From assembly GCA_013398955.1 (NCBI GenBank), contig VWPU01011850.1:62001-126000 (forward strand): 64,000 nt of DNA, read 5' to 3'. The notes under the pieces were generated by a model that worked only from the letters and a program-made list of their open reading frames with translations, was not told where the DNA came from and made no database searches. Shown piece by piece: positions 47,649-59,963 of this stretch. Position 1 is the stretch's first letter. The number at the start of each line of letters is the position of its first letter. The translations under genes were made by a program, and so were the position numbers. This DNA comes from Callaeas wilsoni. Lineage: Eukaryota > Chordata > Aves > Passeriformes > Callaeidae.

Positions 47649-48240
47649 GGTAACTGCAACCAAATTGCTTATTATGGATGATGCACAGCAAATAACAACT
47701 CCTCAGCATGCACAGGAATCACAAGGGGAAATATTAGGGGTCTCCTCTAAACGTTTTGGACAATCAAGTCCCAATGTCCAGCCCCTGGCACTGTTTAATT
47801 TAAAACTCTAAATATAGCTGTAAAATACCCCAAGGTTTCATCCATGAATTATCACTGCAGCTATAGATGATATCCCTTATTTTAAGGAAAGCAAGTTTGG
47901 TGCACACTTTGAGATAAATCTTTCAGTAATTTCAAAGAAACATTTAGATGTACAGAGAAGAAGTCAGGGACTTAGAATATGACTCAGGAAGTACATTTCC
48001 CCAGGATCTTCCAAAGAAAAATGTTTCTCTGTAAAGTCATAAAATGCATTTTCTGCAAAGAGTATAATTTCTTTGCAGTATCTGTTATTGAAATAGCCTA
48101 AAAATTGGGAGTTTTTGAGTATGCATTCTAGCAGTCTTCATGTTTTAACATTCTGTTTCTAATCTAGCTGTCTTAAAAGGTTTAATTGCAAAGGATAGAA
48201 CTAAATTAAAGATAAACTTTCAAATGTGTTTTAGCTATGT

Positions 48241-48420
48241 GAAGTAATTAGACTCACTGAAAGCAAATTCCAAAATGGCACAGTGTCTATACTGTTAATT
48301 ACACTTTGCTCACAAATACGAGCTTAATTGTCCATATCAAATGGCATCGTCACGTTTAATTATGTAAAATATTGTAAGATGTACAATAGCATCACAAACT
48401 CATGATATGAACTGAGTCCT
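48241..48420. promoter_or_regulatory. possible conserved enhancer-like block
   Basis: Within about 120 bp there are four TAATT-type homeodomain cores: TAATTA (48245-48250), GTTAATTAC (48294-48302), CTTAATTG (48323-48330) and TTTAATTATG (48355-48364). A CRE-like half-site CGTCACG (48348-48354) adds two CpGs preserved in CpG-poor DNA. It is repeat-free and lies in the longest CR1-poor right-hand stretch. Function is inference only. Confidence 0.27.
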
Positions 48421-51400
48421 CCTGAATACGAGAAATGTCATCTCTGGACCAACTACAAAACATGCACATCTGCTAAAGTCAGCAATGTCATTTTCCAGAC
48501 ATTTATAATGTTCCTTCTCACTGCAGACCAGAGTATTTGAGCATTTGATGGTCACCTAGAAATAAACAGGGCAACTCAAGAACAGCACATTTTTATAAGA
48601 AGATATTAAAAGAAAGGTTAAAATTCAAACTCTTGCAATGCAGAGAGAGGTATATGCCTATAACCATCTGTGTTCATGCTTCTGTAAGAGTCAGGAGCTG
48701 ATTAGAAGTAAGGGCAACATAATTAGGATTTCTTGCATGATTATGGCTTGCACAGCATGTTTTATGGCTCACAACCTGGTTCTTCCTATGGCAAGGAAGA
48801 AGGGTTCTATGTGTGGATCTGAGTGCACATAATGTAGTACATCCTGGGGAAAGGAGCAGCTCAAAGGCTGCTTGGTCCTCCCGTTCAGAGACAGCTGAAT
48901 CAAAGCCTCCAGGCGCTCTGGGCCAGGGGCAGCTGACTACTCTCTGTAGAAGCTTTGAGAGCTCCCTCAGCCCCAGAGCATTGGGGGTCCCCTGACCTTG
49001 TCCTTGTCCTTACCTGGCAGCAGCAGACACACTCAGAGGGTTCCTGTGTCACTGTCCCCAAAAAAATCTCCCAAAGGAGTAGTCAAAGGCTGCTGCACAA
49101 GATGCCACATCTGCTTGCTGCTGCCTCTCTTGGCTGTGCTCATGAGCCTCAAGGAGCTCCATGCATTTTTATTTTGAAATCTTTAATAAAACCGCCTGGG
49201 AGCAGAAAGTAGAGCCTGCCATTTCCCAATCACACTTCATGACCAAATTTTCACTTCTTGTTCTCTCTCTGTCCCCATAAATTTTGTGGTCTTGTCTTTA
49301 CAGCTTCAAGTAGCAGGGAGCTCCTGCAGATGTTTTTAGTTAATAAGTGGCTGGTTCGGGAACTTCTGCTTGAAAAATGAGTTGCTGAGCCTGAAGAACT
49401 TCAGACTGAGGAGATCAGAAGTCCTCCATTGTAGCTGAAAACAATAATCATCACAGTTCTTATAAAAAAGTAGGCTCCTTTCCCTATTTCCTCTATGTTT
49501 AAATGGAAAGTGAGCCAACTTGTCTGTATCCAAAAGTAGAATTTTTACTTGAATCTAACTTTTGTATAGGTACCGATATCTAAAAGAGATGGAGGGCTTT
49601 AAAAACACTACTCTAATAAATATTTCCTGCTTAATATCTTTTACATCAACATACAAGTGTAAGGTGTGTTGCCTTTTACTGGGAATTATTTATATGCAAG
49701 TTGGCCGTAGAGTCAGTGACTCCATCCCCCTTTATGCATTTGGATTTTGCATGTTTGTAAATAAATCTCACACATTGCTTTAATTGTCCCCTGTGCCTAC
49801 TATGACACTGGGAAGGAAGTCCTGGACTTAGAAAAGAACTCAAAGAGAAATCAAGTCTTGTAACAGCAGCAGTAGTTTAGGGAAAAAAAGTGTTTGCAGG
49901 AGCCCATTGAACACGGAATGGTGCAGCTGGATTAGGATTCCTGAACAAGCACAGGGATGTAACCTTGAGAGGTTATGGGGACAGCCTCGACACCAGTACT
50001 GCCAAAGAAAACACATGGATCTCGTCTGACACAGATGTGGCTAGCGCTTCCAGAAATAAGAGTGGCAAAAGTGACACCCAGCCAATAGTTCTCAGTAAAG
50101 AGGAAAATAATCTTTTAATCATGACAACAAGTTTGTTGTTAAAGACTTGGCATTTAATTTTACTATTAACAGTAGCGGCAGGTCTGTTTAGGACTCAAAC
50201 ATGAAGCAGATACCAAATCCATCTTGTTCCTTAAATCACAAAACCACAGATTGCCAGACCCAGGGTGAATTCAACAGGGGAAATACCCCCAGTATTTCCT
50301 CTCTTTTTATTTTGTCTTTCTAAGCATTAATTATTTATTCCTACCAGAGATATGCTTGCACTGTGCATGGATTAGCACAGACCAGGGACCATCCCTGATG
50401 TCACACAGTTTGTTTATGGCCACTGCTCTTGAGAATCAGGGAGTTAGAAGGATTACCACGTGAGTGAAAATGGACAGTCCACACTTAATTTACTAGCCAT
50501 AAATATGGCCAATGAGTATTTGGTTTGGCTTGTTATTCTTACATATTAAACTTGTAGCAATCCAAAGAATCATGAAAAATAGGATTAAATGGACTCATGT
50601 GTGTTACCTACTTTATGTTTGTTCCAGGGCAATATCAGCATTACCTGAACTTTTCCACGGATCCTGTTATTATTACACAGTAGTATAATATGATGACATT
50701 TCTGCAATCCATTCATCATAGGCTTTTCATGCAGGAAAAATTGCACTTGGAAGAAGTTCCACAATGGTGCTGAACTGCTTTTTAATTGCTTCTTTCAATG
50801 CATTTACCTGTAGTCAATTTCTTCCAAGTCATCTTCTCTGATGAGCCAGCAAATACATTAATTTTACAGGGGGTTTTTAATGTGATGAAGCTTTGAAAGA
50901 GTGCAAGGGAGAATGTGATGATGGCTGGCTGGACCTGGATTCAAGATCATGGCTAATGTAAAGTAGAAAAGAAGCAGATATTTCCTAACAAAGCTAAGAA
51001 CAAATCTGGTTAAACATTCGCTGTGGTTACATAGTTGGAAAAACAAGTCCCTTCCAACTTCCCAGATTTGCTGAGGCTGCCAGTGCTTGCAGTAAGACGT
51101 GGTGAGTGGTCACAGTCCTGAAACCTGCTGTGTTTCATTCTGCTGCTGTTGAGTTCAGGAGAGAAGAGTGATTTGCTCTCTCAGGCCCTGTAATACACAC
51201 CCAATCTTCATCAAACACTTTCCATCACATTTCAGTCTCAGAATGAAAACTGCCTTGAAAACCATAGATTTTTTTTTTCTCCTGCAAAAGAAAAAAATCC
51301 TTTCCCTCCCTTTTTACTTGGGAGTCAAACTCTTAAAAATCGCTCTAATTTTCATTCCAGCCTACCTAAAAAGGCAAATAAGGCTACTGTTAATATGTAT

Positions 51401-51930
51401 AACTTAATTGTTAAATGAAAGTGATTTAGAAACCAATTGTTTGGGAATAAAAAAAATCACAGGGTTCCATTCCAATAACATTGCCAATAATAGTTGGAAT
51501 TGAGAACATTGGCTTTGGTGTGCTTTTTCTAAGTATAAAGTAATCGAATCGACATGTTCCTATGGAAAGTTTTTATATTGATGAAACTGCACTTTCTCAT
51601 TTAAAAAATGCCAGGTCTTGTCCTGAGCACATGGAGTGAAGTTTTTTGCAGCATCGCAAAATAAAACGATAGATAGGATTATCTCTAAATCATCTTCAGC
51701 AGACAGATGCCAAAGATCAGCACTAGTTCCAGCATTAAAACTTTTACAACATCCTTCAGCAGCTTGTGCTTTACTGATTCTGTCTTCTCATTTGACACAT
51801 ACACTGCAGTGGGGCCAAACCAGCAAAACCCCCTTTGAGCAAAGATCTGTTTAACACATGTTCAAAAGACTTTTGCCTGCATCAGCAAGACTATGGGGGA
51901 ATGAAACCAAAACAAAGGAATGTAGGATCG

Positions 51931-51951
51931 GAATGAATGAATGAATGAATG
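51931..51951. repeat. GAAT tetranucleotide microsatellite
   Basis: Five perfect GAAT units plus one base. Confidence 0.95.
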
Positions 51952-52189
51952 TATTCATAATTCTCCCTGTGATGAACGTATCATTGACAAGCAGGTGCAG
52001 AAAAGATCTGACTGTACACATACACGAGAACATTTCATGTTGGCTAAGCAATATTTCTGTGCTCTTCAGTATTTTCTTCCAGCCAGAACTGGAGTGTCTG
52101 TACACCCCTAAAGTGATGGATAAGTGGAACTGCAGTTCTGATTGGAATTGCATCTGCCTGTGTCTTTGCAAAGTCTGTCCTTGCTTTTC

Positions 52190-52345
52190 AAGCGACACCC
52201 AAATGCTCTGGGCTGGTGGAACAGCAGCGCCTGTGCTGCGACACACGGCCACCAAGCGTGCCGAAGGGAGCTCGTGCCACCGCGTGGTGATGCAGCCTCA
52301 CCGCAGCGCTCAGCTCTCACCGCCGTGTTCGTGCAACAGAGGATA
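52190..52345. other. small CpG-dense segment
   Basis: I count about 14 CpG dinucleotides in about 155 bp, in a region where CpG is otherwise scarce. It lies just upstream of a CR1 but is not recognisable CR1 sequence. It is too short for a standard CpG island. It could be an old unmethylated regulatory site, an exon or part of a younger unclassified repeat. Both strands contain open frames (71-151 codons) without recognised domains. Confidence 0.5.
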
Positions 52346-52409
52346 AACACTCTGTGAGGGAGAATCCTCCAGATGCCACCCATTTCCCCGCTGTCGCTAA
52401 TACTTTGGA

Positions 52410-52679
52410 AGGTGTCTGATAGGACAATGGGTAACGGCCTCAAGTTGTGCCAGGAGAGGTTCAGATTGGATATTAGGAAAAATTTTTTCACCGTAAAAGT
52501 GGTAAGGCATTGGAACAGGCTCCTCAGGGAAGTGATGGACTCTCCATCCCTGGAAGTGTTCAAAAAATGAGTAGATGTGGCACTTCATGATATGGTTTAG
52601 AGGGAACAGTGGTATTTGTTCAAAGGTTGGACTTGATCTTGGAGGACTTTTCCAACCTTTATGATTCTATGATTTTATG
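52410..52679 (+). mobile_element. CR1 LINE, 5'-truncated
   Basis: Landmarks are 'aggacaatgggtaacggcc', 'tcaagttgtgccaggagag', 'tggatattaggaaaaattt', 'ggcattggaacaggctcct', 'cagggaagtgatggactct', 'ccatccctggaagtgttca' and 'gatatggtttagaggga', with tail 'atgattctatgattttatg'. This is the 3' UTR only, of the CR1-F/E-like group. Confidence 0.96.
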
Positions 52680-55600
52680 TCTCAAGGTTTTATTGTGTCT
52701 GTGGTATTGCTGCACTCGATCAGAGCTTTTGGAGGCCAGCACCAGCAAAAAGCACACTGGGGTGCCACCATGAAGGTGTGACTTGGATTCCTGTGATGCA
52801 GAAGAGAACCCTAGAACTGCTACCACCCTCTCTGAGCCTTGCCAGCCTCCTCACCCTCCCATGATGAGGGTGGTTTCTCCATTCCATGACTTGGCCAGCA
52901 GAAAGGACCCTTCACAGGCAAGGCCTTTGGCTTTCTCACCCCTGCTGCACCTGCCAGAGCTGGGCTGATGCACGGAGACAGATCTAGGCAGGAGCACAAA
53001 GCTCTGCCCTCTGCACCAGCCCTTTGTGATGTCTCTTGGGTATCACAGGGATGGCAGGTCCCAGCGTCACCAACACAGTTCTGCAGACAAGCTCTGGACA
53101 AAGGGAGTCTTGCCAGGTTCAAGGTTCACTTTGGCTGTGGATGGGGATGAAGTGTCCTGAGCTTACTCACACACACCTGCACTCCCCCGATCTGTGCTTC
53201 TCCTGGCTAAGTGGGCCCCACGCTGGGTCCTTCCAAAAACACCAGAGCAGGGGCACTGCCATGGGAAAAGGGCTGCAGACAGAACCTACACAGAGATGCA
53301 CAGCACCCCACAGCATCTTTAAGTGCAGTAGACAAGCAAAGTAGAGCTCTGAGGATGACCAATGTCACAGTGTAGGATAACTCAGTAACAACCTTTATCC
53401 TGAGATGCACAAGCTTGGAGAAGCAGCCAAGCACAGATGGCATCACTCATTTGTAAACTGGACATAAACACAAGATGTCAGCTGATCCTGATAATGTTAC
53501 TGGCTTTCGCACTATAGAATTCCCAACATCTAATTTTGGCATTTGGCCACAGTATTTGATTACAACGGAGCCTCTTAGAAAGGCGAAAATACGTTTTGTA
53601 CCCTGGAGAACATACAAGGCAGGGAAAGGGCCACAACAAGATATGGGTGTCACCAAAGGACAGGTGGGAAGGACTGCTGGAGGAAATCACCATTCTTTCA
53701 GTAAGTTTTTGGAGGTGAAAGAGCTGGAATAAAACAGAGATACTGTCCAGACTTTTCAAGAGGTTAGCATATCTTTAGAGGATGACTTTCATGGATATTT
53801 TCTTGCCTGCAACATTTCCATCATCTCTGGACAGATTGTTGCAAATCTAATTCTTGATCCATTGCACTACTGATTGCAGGTAGCCACTAAGAAAGTAATT
53901 GGACCTATTTTATTCCTCTCACAGTTCCCTCTCCCCCTCTCCAGCCTCAAAAACTTGCCCTCCCATTTCCCTCCAGTTTATCTCCATGTCCATCTGATCC
54001 TTCAGGTAACAGCATTCCTCACAGAAGGAGGTGGAACACCTCAATCCAGAAGCCCCAGTATTTCCTTCTTCCCTCTAGATGGAGCCCTGGGCTTTCCCTG
54101 GATAATACAATTTACTTTGCTCTAAGGTCGAGCCTTTGGTGGAGAGGGATTCAGCCAGCTGCAGGTAGACCTCAGTGGCTACTCTGGCAGAGGCTGTGCT
54201 GCCTTACAGTCAGAGACAAGATAGGGACAGAAAACATAGCCTTTTTAAAAATTATTATTAATTGAGTGCTGGGCTAGCTGAATGTCCTTCTCTACTGTAT
54301 GATCTTGGATCTCTTGCCTCCTTTTTCCATTTTATTTTATTTTTTTGCCATACTTTATTGTCCTGAGTGGCCCTACTCAGCAGAGTATTAAACAAGCCAT
54401 AGGAGAGCATGAAACTGACCTTTGATACACAGGGAGCAGGATGTGTGTGTAGATAATGCTGCCTGAACTGGTCAGAGATATTTTATAGTCAGATGAAGGG
54501 AACAGAGGTGGTTCCCCCTGGCCTGAGGTAGGCATCTGAAATAGAACAGTGCTGCCACCACCAGCAAAGCGGCATTTCTTTCCAGGTACTGCAACAGGAC
54601 CCTTCATTTTAAATAGTTCATATGTGAGTTAAGTAGTTCATATGTGTGTCTGCATGGTTGACACCTAAAGCTAGAGGAGATGAAAAACGTTTAAAACTTC
54701 CAAAGCAACTAAAGAGCATCTATTTTCTCTGAGTACCAGGCACAACACAGGCAAGACACAGAAAAAAAGAGCATCGTTCTGTTGTGGTAAACCTTGGAGA
54801 ACATTGCATTCCCAGCACACAGGAGCGGTAGATTAATTTTAGCAATGAAAAGGTTTATTCTGAGCCAAACTAATCCCGGCCTGGAGATGGCTCAGGTGGC
54901 TCAGAGTCCGATTTCAGTGGTCGAGGCTTTCTTTGCTGGCCTGAAGGGGAACTCCAGCGAGACCCACAGGCTTCACACTTGAATCCCCACATTTATCCCT
55001 GTGCAGACTTGTTCTGCTTTGACACATTATTACATTCAGAGAAGAAGATGACAGAGAATCAGGTTTGAGGTCTGCAGATTTTTGAGTTTGGGCATCACAG
55101 TGAGTAGCAGAGAGCATGAAAAATCTGTTCAGAGCTCCCAGGCAGGCCTGGGATGGTGGCTGCAACAATTCCCACAAAGGGGTGCACTTTGCCACCACAT
55201 TTATCCCTCTCTCTTCTTTCCACAGGTGTTAGGGGGCAATAAAAATTAAGATATCTTTCCAAGAAATAATTTGCAAGCATAGCATTGCACTGGCAATGTG
55301 CAGCTGCAGTTTTAACAGGGAGGCACAGTCTTCCCTAATCTTTTTTTTTTCCCCTAGGAAATGCACAAATTGCTGTTTTCTATGTCATTCTGCAGCGATG
55401 TCATCTGCAATTTTTCTCCTTTATTATACATGGGGGAGTAGAAGGAAATTGCTTGTCACCCAGTAGCGATATGCAGCTTTTATTTACATGGGAAAGCAAT
55501 AAAATTGATTGTTTCTGAACTGAACATGTCACTTGGCTGGAGTTCAAGGCAAAAGGGCATGTGGGCAACACTGGCTTCTAATCCAGAGAGGAGGGACCGC

Positions 55601-55923
55601 TAGGCACCGGTCTGACCTCTACCATGGCCAGGTCACTTGCTCACCCACATTTTAACCACATGAAAACAGGGCTCTAACACGAATTGGTTTGATAGAAATC
55701 TTGTGATATTTCATTAGATGGGTCTGGTAACACTCAAGAGAGTCAGAACAGGAGAGTGGAGATATCTTCATCTGATGGGCAAGTATTTAAGCAGAGATAT
55801 CCACAGATGGCTGATAGAACACTGCACACAATTGGTTTTAAAACTATATAGAAAAAGCAATGGCAGCAAGCATAGAAAAGGGTCATGGATTCAAGAACTG
55901 GGAAAAACACCTAACACTTAAGA
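52680..55923. other. unique non-coding DNA
   Basis: No gene or interspersed repeat is recognised with confidence. The segment 52.7-53.4 kb is more GC-rich. A 20-bp duplication lies at 54614-54653. A faint MIR-like pattern is noted at 55612-55678. Confidence 0.5.
54614..54653. repeat. imperfect 20-bp tandem duplication
   Basis: 'tagttcatatgtg' occurs at 54614 and again 20 bp later at 54634, with diverged ends (agttaag versus tgtctg). Confidence 0.9.
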
Positions 55924-55988
55924 ACTTTGACTAGAGGTAGATGATCTTTAAGGTCCTTCCCAACCCAAACTATTCTGTGATTCTATGA
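55924..55988 (+). mobile_element. CR1 LINE 3' tail
   Basis: About 65 bases: 'actagaggtagatgatcttt', 'aaggtccttcccaaccca', 'aactattctgtgattctatg'. It is the shortest clear CR1 piece on the plus strand, with a well-kept 8-bp tail. Everything upstream is non-CR1, so it inserted as an extreme 5'-truncated copy. Confidence 0.92.
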
Positions 55989-58032
55989 ATTTATTCTTTG
56001 TAAAGCCTTGGAGAGTGAGACTACCAGCACATTTATGAGAAAATATCAGAAAACACTGACAAGCTTTCAGAGCTGTTAAGAAGGCCATAGAAAGAACCAG
56101 TTCATGGAAATAAAGCTTAAACAACCTGCCCTACTGAATCCAGACTGGGTTAAGAAAGTGCAATTTCAAAGCGAAGAAGCAGACACACAGCTCTCCCTCC
56201 CTGAGAAATGCATTCTGCTGTGGGACGCAGTGGGACAAAGAGAAACTCAAGTTATCCAGTAACTCTCCTAAGTGGGGAGTCAATTCTGTTACATGGTGCT
56301 GTGCAAGGGAAGTCTGCTGGAGATCAGTAAGGCTGCACAATCGGTCACTTCAGTAATCCACTGGAAATTCAGAAAATCAAGTTGAGCCATAGCAAGATGA
56401 AAGGATTTTCCTTCCCATTCTGTGACCCCGTAATGAGAGATCAGGGCTGATTTACTGACAAGAATGTTAAGTGCTGTGACTTTTGAGTGAGACAAGTCTT
56501 GCAGGGCCTGTTAAGATCTCTGTCCACAAACTCTGCCCCAGTCATGTACTTAGGTCACGACCGCTAAAACACTTCTGTCCTTGGAGACTTCAAAGACCAT
56601 TTTCACTTCATTCTGCATCCTTTTCTTCCAAGTTAGGTATTTCCTTACACAAATACATCAGAAAAAACAGGTTGGGTAGTTTTTCTCCATTGTGCTATGA
56701 ACCCCTCGATATATTGCCATGGGTTAACTTTGCTCTGGTAAATGCCATCCCACTCCCTCTGGCCGTATCCATCATATGCAGTGTGAGGCCAGGCTGGAGC
56801 AAAAGCACCCCAGCCCAGCAGCCTGAATAACTGTTTTGAAGGCAAATTCACCTTTTTATGAAGCAGACAAGACCTGACAAGTTTGTGTGACTCAGGGCTT
56901 GGAAGTGTCTGGGTCTGGTCTCATTTTCTCCATGCATTTCCAGTCCCTAGGATGACTCTGGCTCTTGTGCACTGCTTTGTCCCACAGAGATGTAGCATCA
57001 AATATATGTATTCCATGTCAAGCATCCCCTGCATATAACTTCATGGGAGGCATTAAACTCCTTATGCTGGTCACCCTCCCCTCTCCAGCTCACCCAAACT
57101 CTGTTTGAAAATGTGACTTATTGCAGTCAAGCTCCTCATAAGGAGAAAGATGCACCGAGCGTGCCCTGTTACAACCACAGCATTCACATTTGTCAGTGGC
57201 TGTCAGAAGAATACACAGGCTAGCAAAATATCCACCTGAATGTATCTACTGTATTTTCTGGGGGACTATTTCTTTCTGCAGAACCCATAAAACATGTGCT
57301 GCAGCTGTAGCAGACCTCCTGAGAGGGGAATGGCATCCTAGAATGTAACTCCATGCAGCAGCACTGCTGGGAAAGAAAGTTCAAAGGCATCCAGCTCTCT
57401 CCAGAGGATACAGCTATGTGAGACCCTGCTGGATAGATGACTAGGTACCTGTTTTAGCACCAAAGTATTACAAAGAGCTTGTTCTGCCTCCAGGCAGTAA
57501 TTTGCTGAAGCACATAAGGCACGTTTCCCATCGGCAGGATGAAAAGAAAACTTTCACCCCTCTTTTTTTGTTCTTTTTTTTTTGCAAAACACTACATTAT
57601 GTCATTTCTGAAAAGAGCTCTATTGTACATGTGGGCCACGGCAAATATGCATGGAAGAGAACTAAAATGACAGCTTGTAGTGCTTATATAAACACATATT
57701 AACCCTGCAGGTCCCAGGTTTCAGTTAACTCCAAAGCTTGGCTCGTACCAGATGCCTTGAACTGCAATCCATAGGTATTGTGCAGCTTTCTTGTTGTAAT
57801 TTCTTAGCATGAGACTGGTGAAGTGCCTTGTCCATTTCTGTTTGCTTTATAGCAAGTCTAGGAGGTAGGGAAAAAGTCCTTATTTTTCCACTCCCAGACA
57901 GATGGTGTGCTGTGCTGGTTTCCCATTTGTATACATTGGTGAATATTTTTAATCTAGATTGAACTTGGAAAGACAGAGCGCAAGAAGCAAATTAGATTTT
58001 TCCCAGGCTAATTCTTCTCTCATTTCCTCCAA

Positions 58033-58100
58033 TTTTACACCAGTGACATTAACAGGGTTAGCTTTTGATTTACACTGGTACCAGGGAGAGAAAAATGGGC
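58033..58100. repeat. old amniote-type palindromic repeat, second example
   Basis: TTTACACCAGTG (left) and GATTTACACTGGTA (right, from about 58067) carry the TTTACAC motif in direct orientation and ACCAGTG in inverted orientation. They flank 'acattaacagggttag', and 'ccagggagag' follows. This resembles a pattern I recall from old repeats in reptile and bird genomes (tttacaccagtgtaa... gatttacactggtgtaa) and relates it to 29461-29522. The family name is not known to me. Confidence 0.55.
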
Positions 58101-58429
58101 TCTTGAAGAGCTGGCTTTAATTCAAAGCAGCTGGGCAGAAAAAAGGTGGTGTGGGAAAATCCTGTTCTCCAGGAAAATGAGAGCTGACATAGCCATTAGC
58201 AGTCCCTACAGATACCTGTTTTAATTTGCATTGCTTTAGAGGCATAGCTAGTCATTCTTCCTGGATCTAAACCCCACCAGGAATGAGTGGCTTTCTTAAA
58301 TCACTAAGTCAGTGAAGAGCCCAAGGCAGGCTGGAAGATGCTCAATCTAACTAGAATTCACTCATTTTTAATCTTACCCACTTCTCACTGCGAAGCCTGG
58401 ATCACCAAAAGGGAAATTGTTTATTATTA

Positions 58430-58690
58430 AACCACTGAACTACACAAAATAATGCAGCAAGTGAAATTTAATGATTAAAATTATGGATGTTATTCTATAT
58501 AAGCTAGGAAACAGTTTCTGTCAGAGCCACAGCCTTCTCAATCTGGTAACTTGCTGAAAATTGCTTTTAGCTCTTAATAAGACCTAGGGGAACAGAGTAA
58601 TTTGCTCTGTTGATTAACATGAATTAAGTATGGGGACAATAATTCTTTTGCAATAGAAGCTCTGATTTATCAGATAAGAGCACAATCAAG
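58430..58690. promoter_or_regulatory. possible enhancer-like block with palindromic GATA pair
   Basis: TTATCAGATAA (58668-58678) places two GATA sites head to head around a single base. Upstream are 'ttgattaacatgaatta' (58609-58626) and several TTAATGATTAAAATTA-type homeodomain cores near 58470-58485. The segment is repeat-free. These motifs suggest, but do not show, regulatory function. Confidence 0.25.
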
Positions 58691-59405
58691 TAGGTGTTCA
58701 GCTCTGTTTGAATCTGCATGTCAGTTTTATATCATCCTCTTTCATGGCCACTTTGAATGCTCAATACCTTCAACTGTGAAATCACTCATTTAGACACCTG
58801 CATATGGGTCTCAGTGCCTGCCTCTAAGCACTGGATTTTGATATTTTCTAATTTTTCCCTAATTTGCTTGGCATCATTTCACTGCGGTGCTAGTTTCCAT
58901 GCTTTGGATCTCTGGGTGTCCAGGAGGCTTCTGAGGGGTGTTGTCATAACGCACAGCACAGACCAACAGCTTTTTGTTCCCCATGGACTGCAGAAAATCC
59001 GCATTTATGCATCTGGGAGCAGACTTTGCTCTGCTCTCACTCTCTAGAGTGGCTGCTATTCTGCAGGTTGATCAGAGCCATCTATTGCACAGGGCACAGG
59101 GCATTTCCACAAGCAGCAGAGCAGAGTATTTTCTATTTGGATGTCCCTGCCAGGGAACTGCTGGAGAAGGATGCAAAGACAGCAACATAGAGGCAGAAAG
59201 CGCTGATATGGCAGGCAGGCAAACACAAAATGGGAAAAAGCACTTGGGGTTTGCACAGACCCCAGTGGTGCCACCAGGAGGGACCACCTGAGGCCAGCAG
59301 TGAAAGGAAGGAACCACACTGGTGCATGGTCAAAGCCACACTAACAGGCATGCTGCAGCCAAAGGTTAGACATCTTGGTGAATTTCTTCTCTTTTCTTTG
59401 TATTA

Positions 59406-59533
59406 GGTTTGTTTGGGTTTTTTTTTTGCTTTGTTTTGGTTTTTTGTTTGTTTGTTTTTTGGGTTTCGGTTTGGTTTGGTTTTCTGGAGTTTTTTTGTTT
59501 TGTTTTATTTATTTCGTTTTGGTTTTTTGTTTA
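59406..59533. repeat. T/G-rich low-complexity block
   Basis: About 128 bases made almost only of T and G (GTTTG, TTTTGG and TTTGTTTG motifs), with A and C nearly absent until the end. It ends about 40 bp before the next CR1. A plus-strand frame here translates to a Phe/Leu/Val-rich string, a composition artefact. Confidence 0.95.
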
Positions 59534-59572
59534 AATAAAGGAGACATAACACAGTCACTCATGATTAAATGC

Positions 59573-59963
59573 TGAGAAAGTTGGAGTTGTTCAGCCTGGA
59601 GAAGAGTCTGGGGACACCTTAGAGCAGCTTTTCAGTACCTCAAGGGGAGCTGCAAGAAAGGTGATGACAATTGTTAACAGGGCCTATTGGAATAGGACAA
59701 GGGCTAATGGTTTTAAACTGAAAGAGGGGCAATTTAGATTAAACATGAGGAAGAAGTTTTTACATTGCAGATGGCAAAACACTGGCCCAGATTGCCCAGA
59801 GAGGTGGTAGAAATATCCCCATCCCTGGAAACGTTCAAGGCCACGTTGGAAGGGGCTTTGAACAACATGATCTAGCTGAATATGTCCCTGGTCGTTGCCA
59901 GGGGATTGGACTAGATGTCCTTTAAAGGTCCCTTCCAACCCAAACTATTCTATGATTCTATGA
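59573..59963 (+). mobile_element. CR1 LINE, 5'-truncated
   Basis: The element begins in the ORF2 terminus ('ttggagttgttcagcctgga', 'gaagagtctggggaca'). The UTR follows with 'acctcaaggggagctgcaag', 'ggttttaaactgaaagagg', 'gattaaacatgaggaagaag', 'cagattgcccagagaggtg', 'ccatccctggaaacgttcaa' and 'tggactagatgtcctttaa', then a clean tail 'ctattctatgattctatga'. Among the Y-like copies this keeps the best tail, suggesting it is one of the younger CR1s here. Confidence 0.97.

Larger units (their letters stand above)
44204..52409. other. 8-kb stretch nearly free of interspersed repeats
   Basis: No gene is recognised. It is AT-rich single-copy DNA with only simple repeats: an A-rich tract (47617-47648), a GAAT microsatellite (51931-51951) and short T runs. 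A possible CR1 scrap lies at 45955-45990 ('ggtccctaagatcatcag' on the plus strand, minus-strand element), but it is too short to call firmly. The homeodomain-motif cluster (48241-48420) and the CpG cluster (52190-52345) are listed separately. Confidence 0.5.
55989..59405. other. unique non-coding DNA
   Basis: About 3.4 kb with no recognised gene. It contains an old palindromic repeat (58033-58100) and a candidate regulatory block (58430-58690). Confidence 0.5.

Noticed and set aside
51030..51065. 'agtcccttccaacttcc' resembling a CR1 3' end
   Set aside because: No flanking CR1 blocks and no 8-bp tail follow; likely coincidence.
59375..59575. Open frame giving a Phe/Leu/Val-rich membrane-like peptide
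   Set aside because: It is the translation of the T/G-rich low-complexity block.
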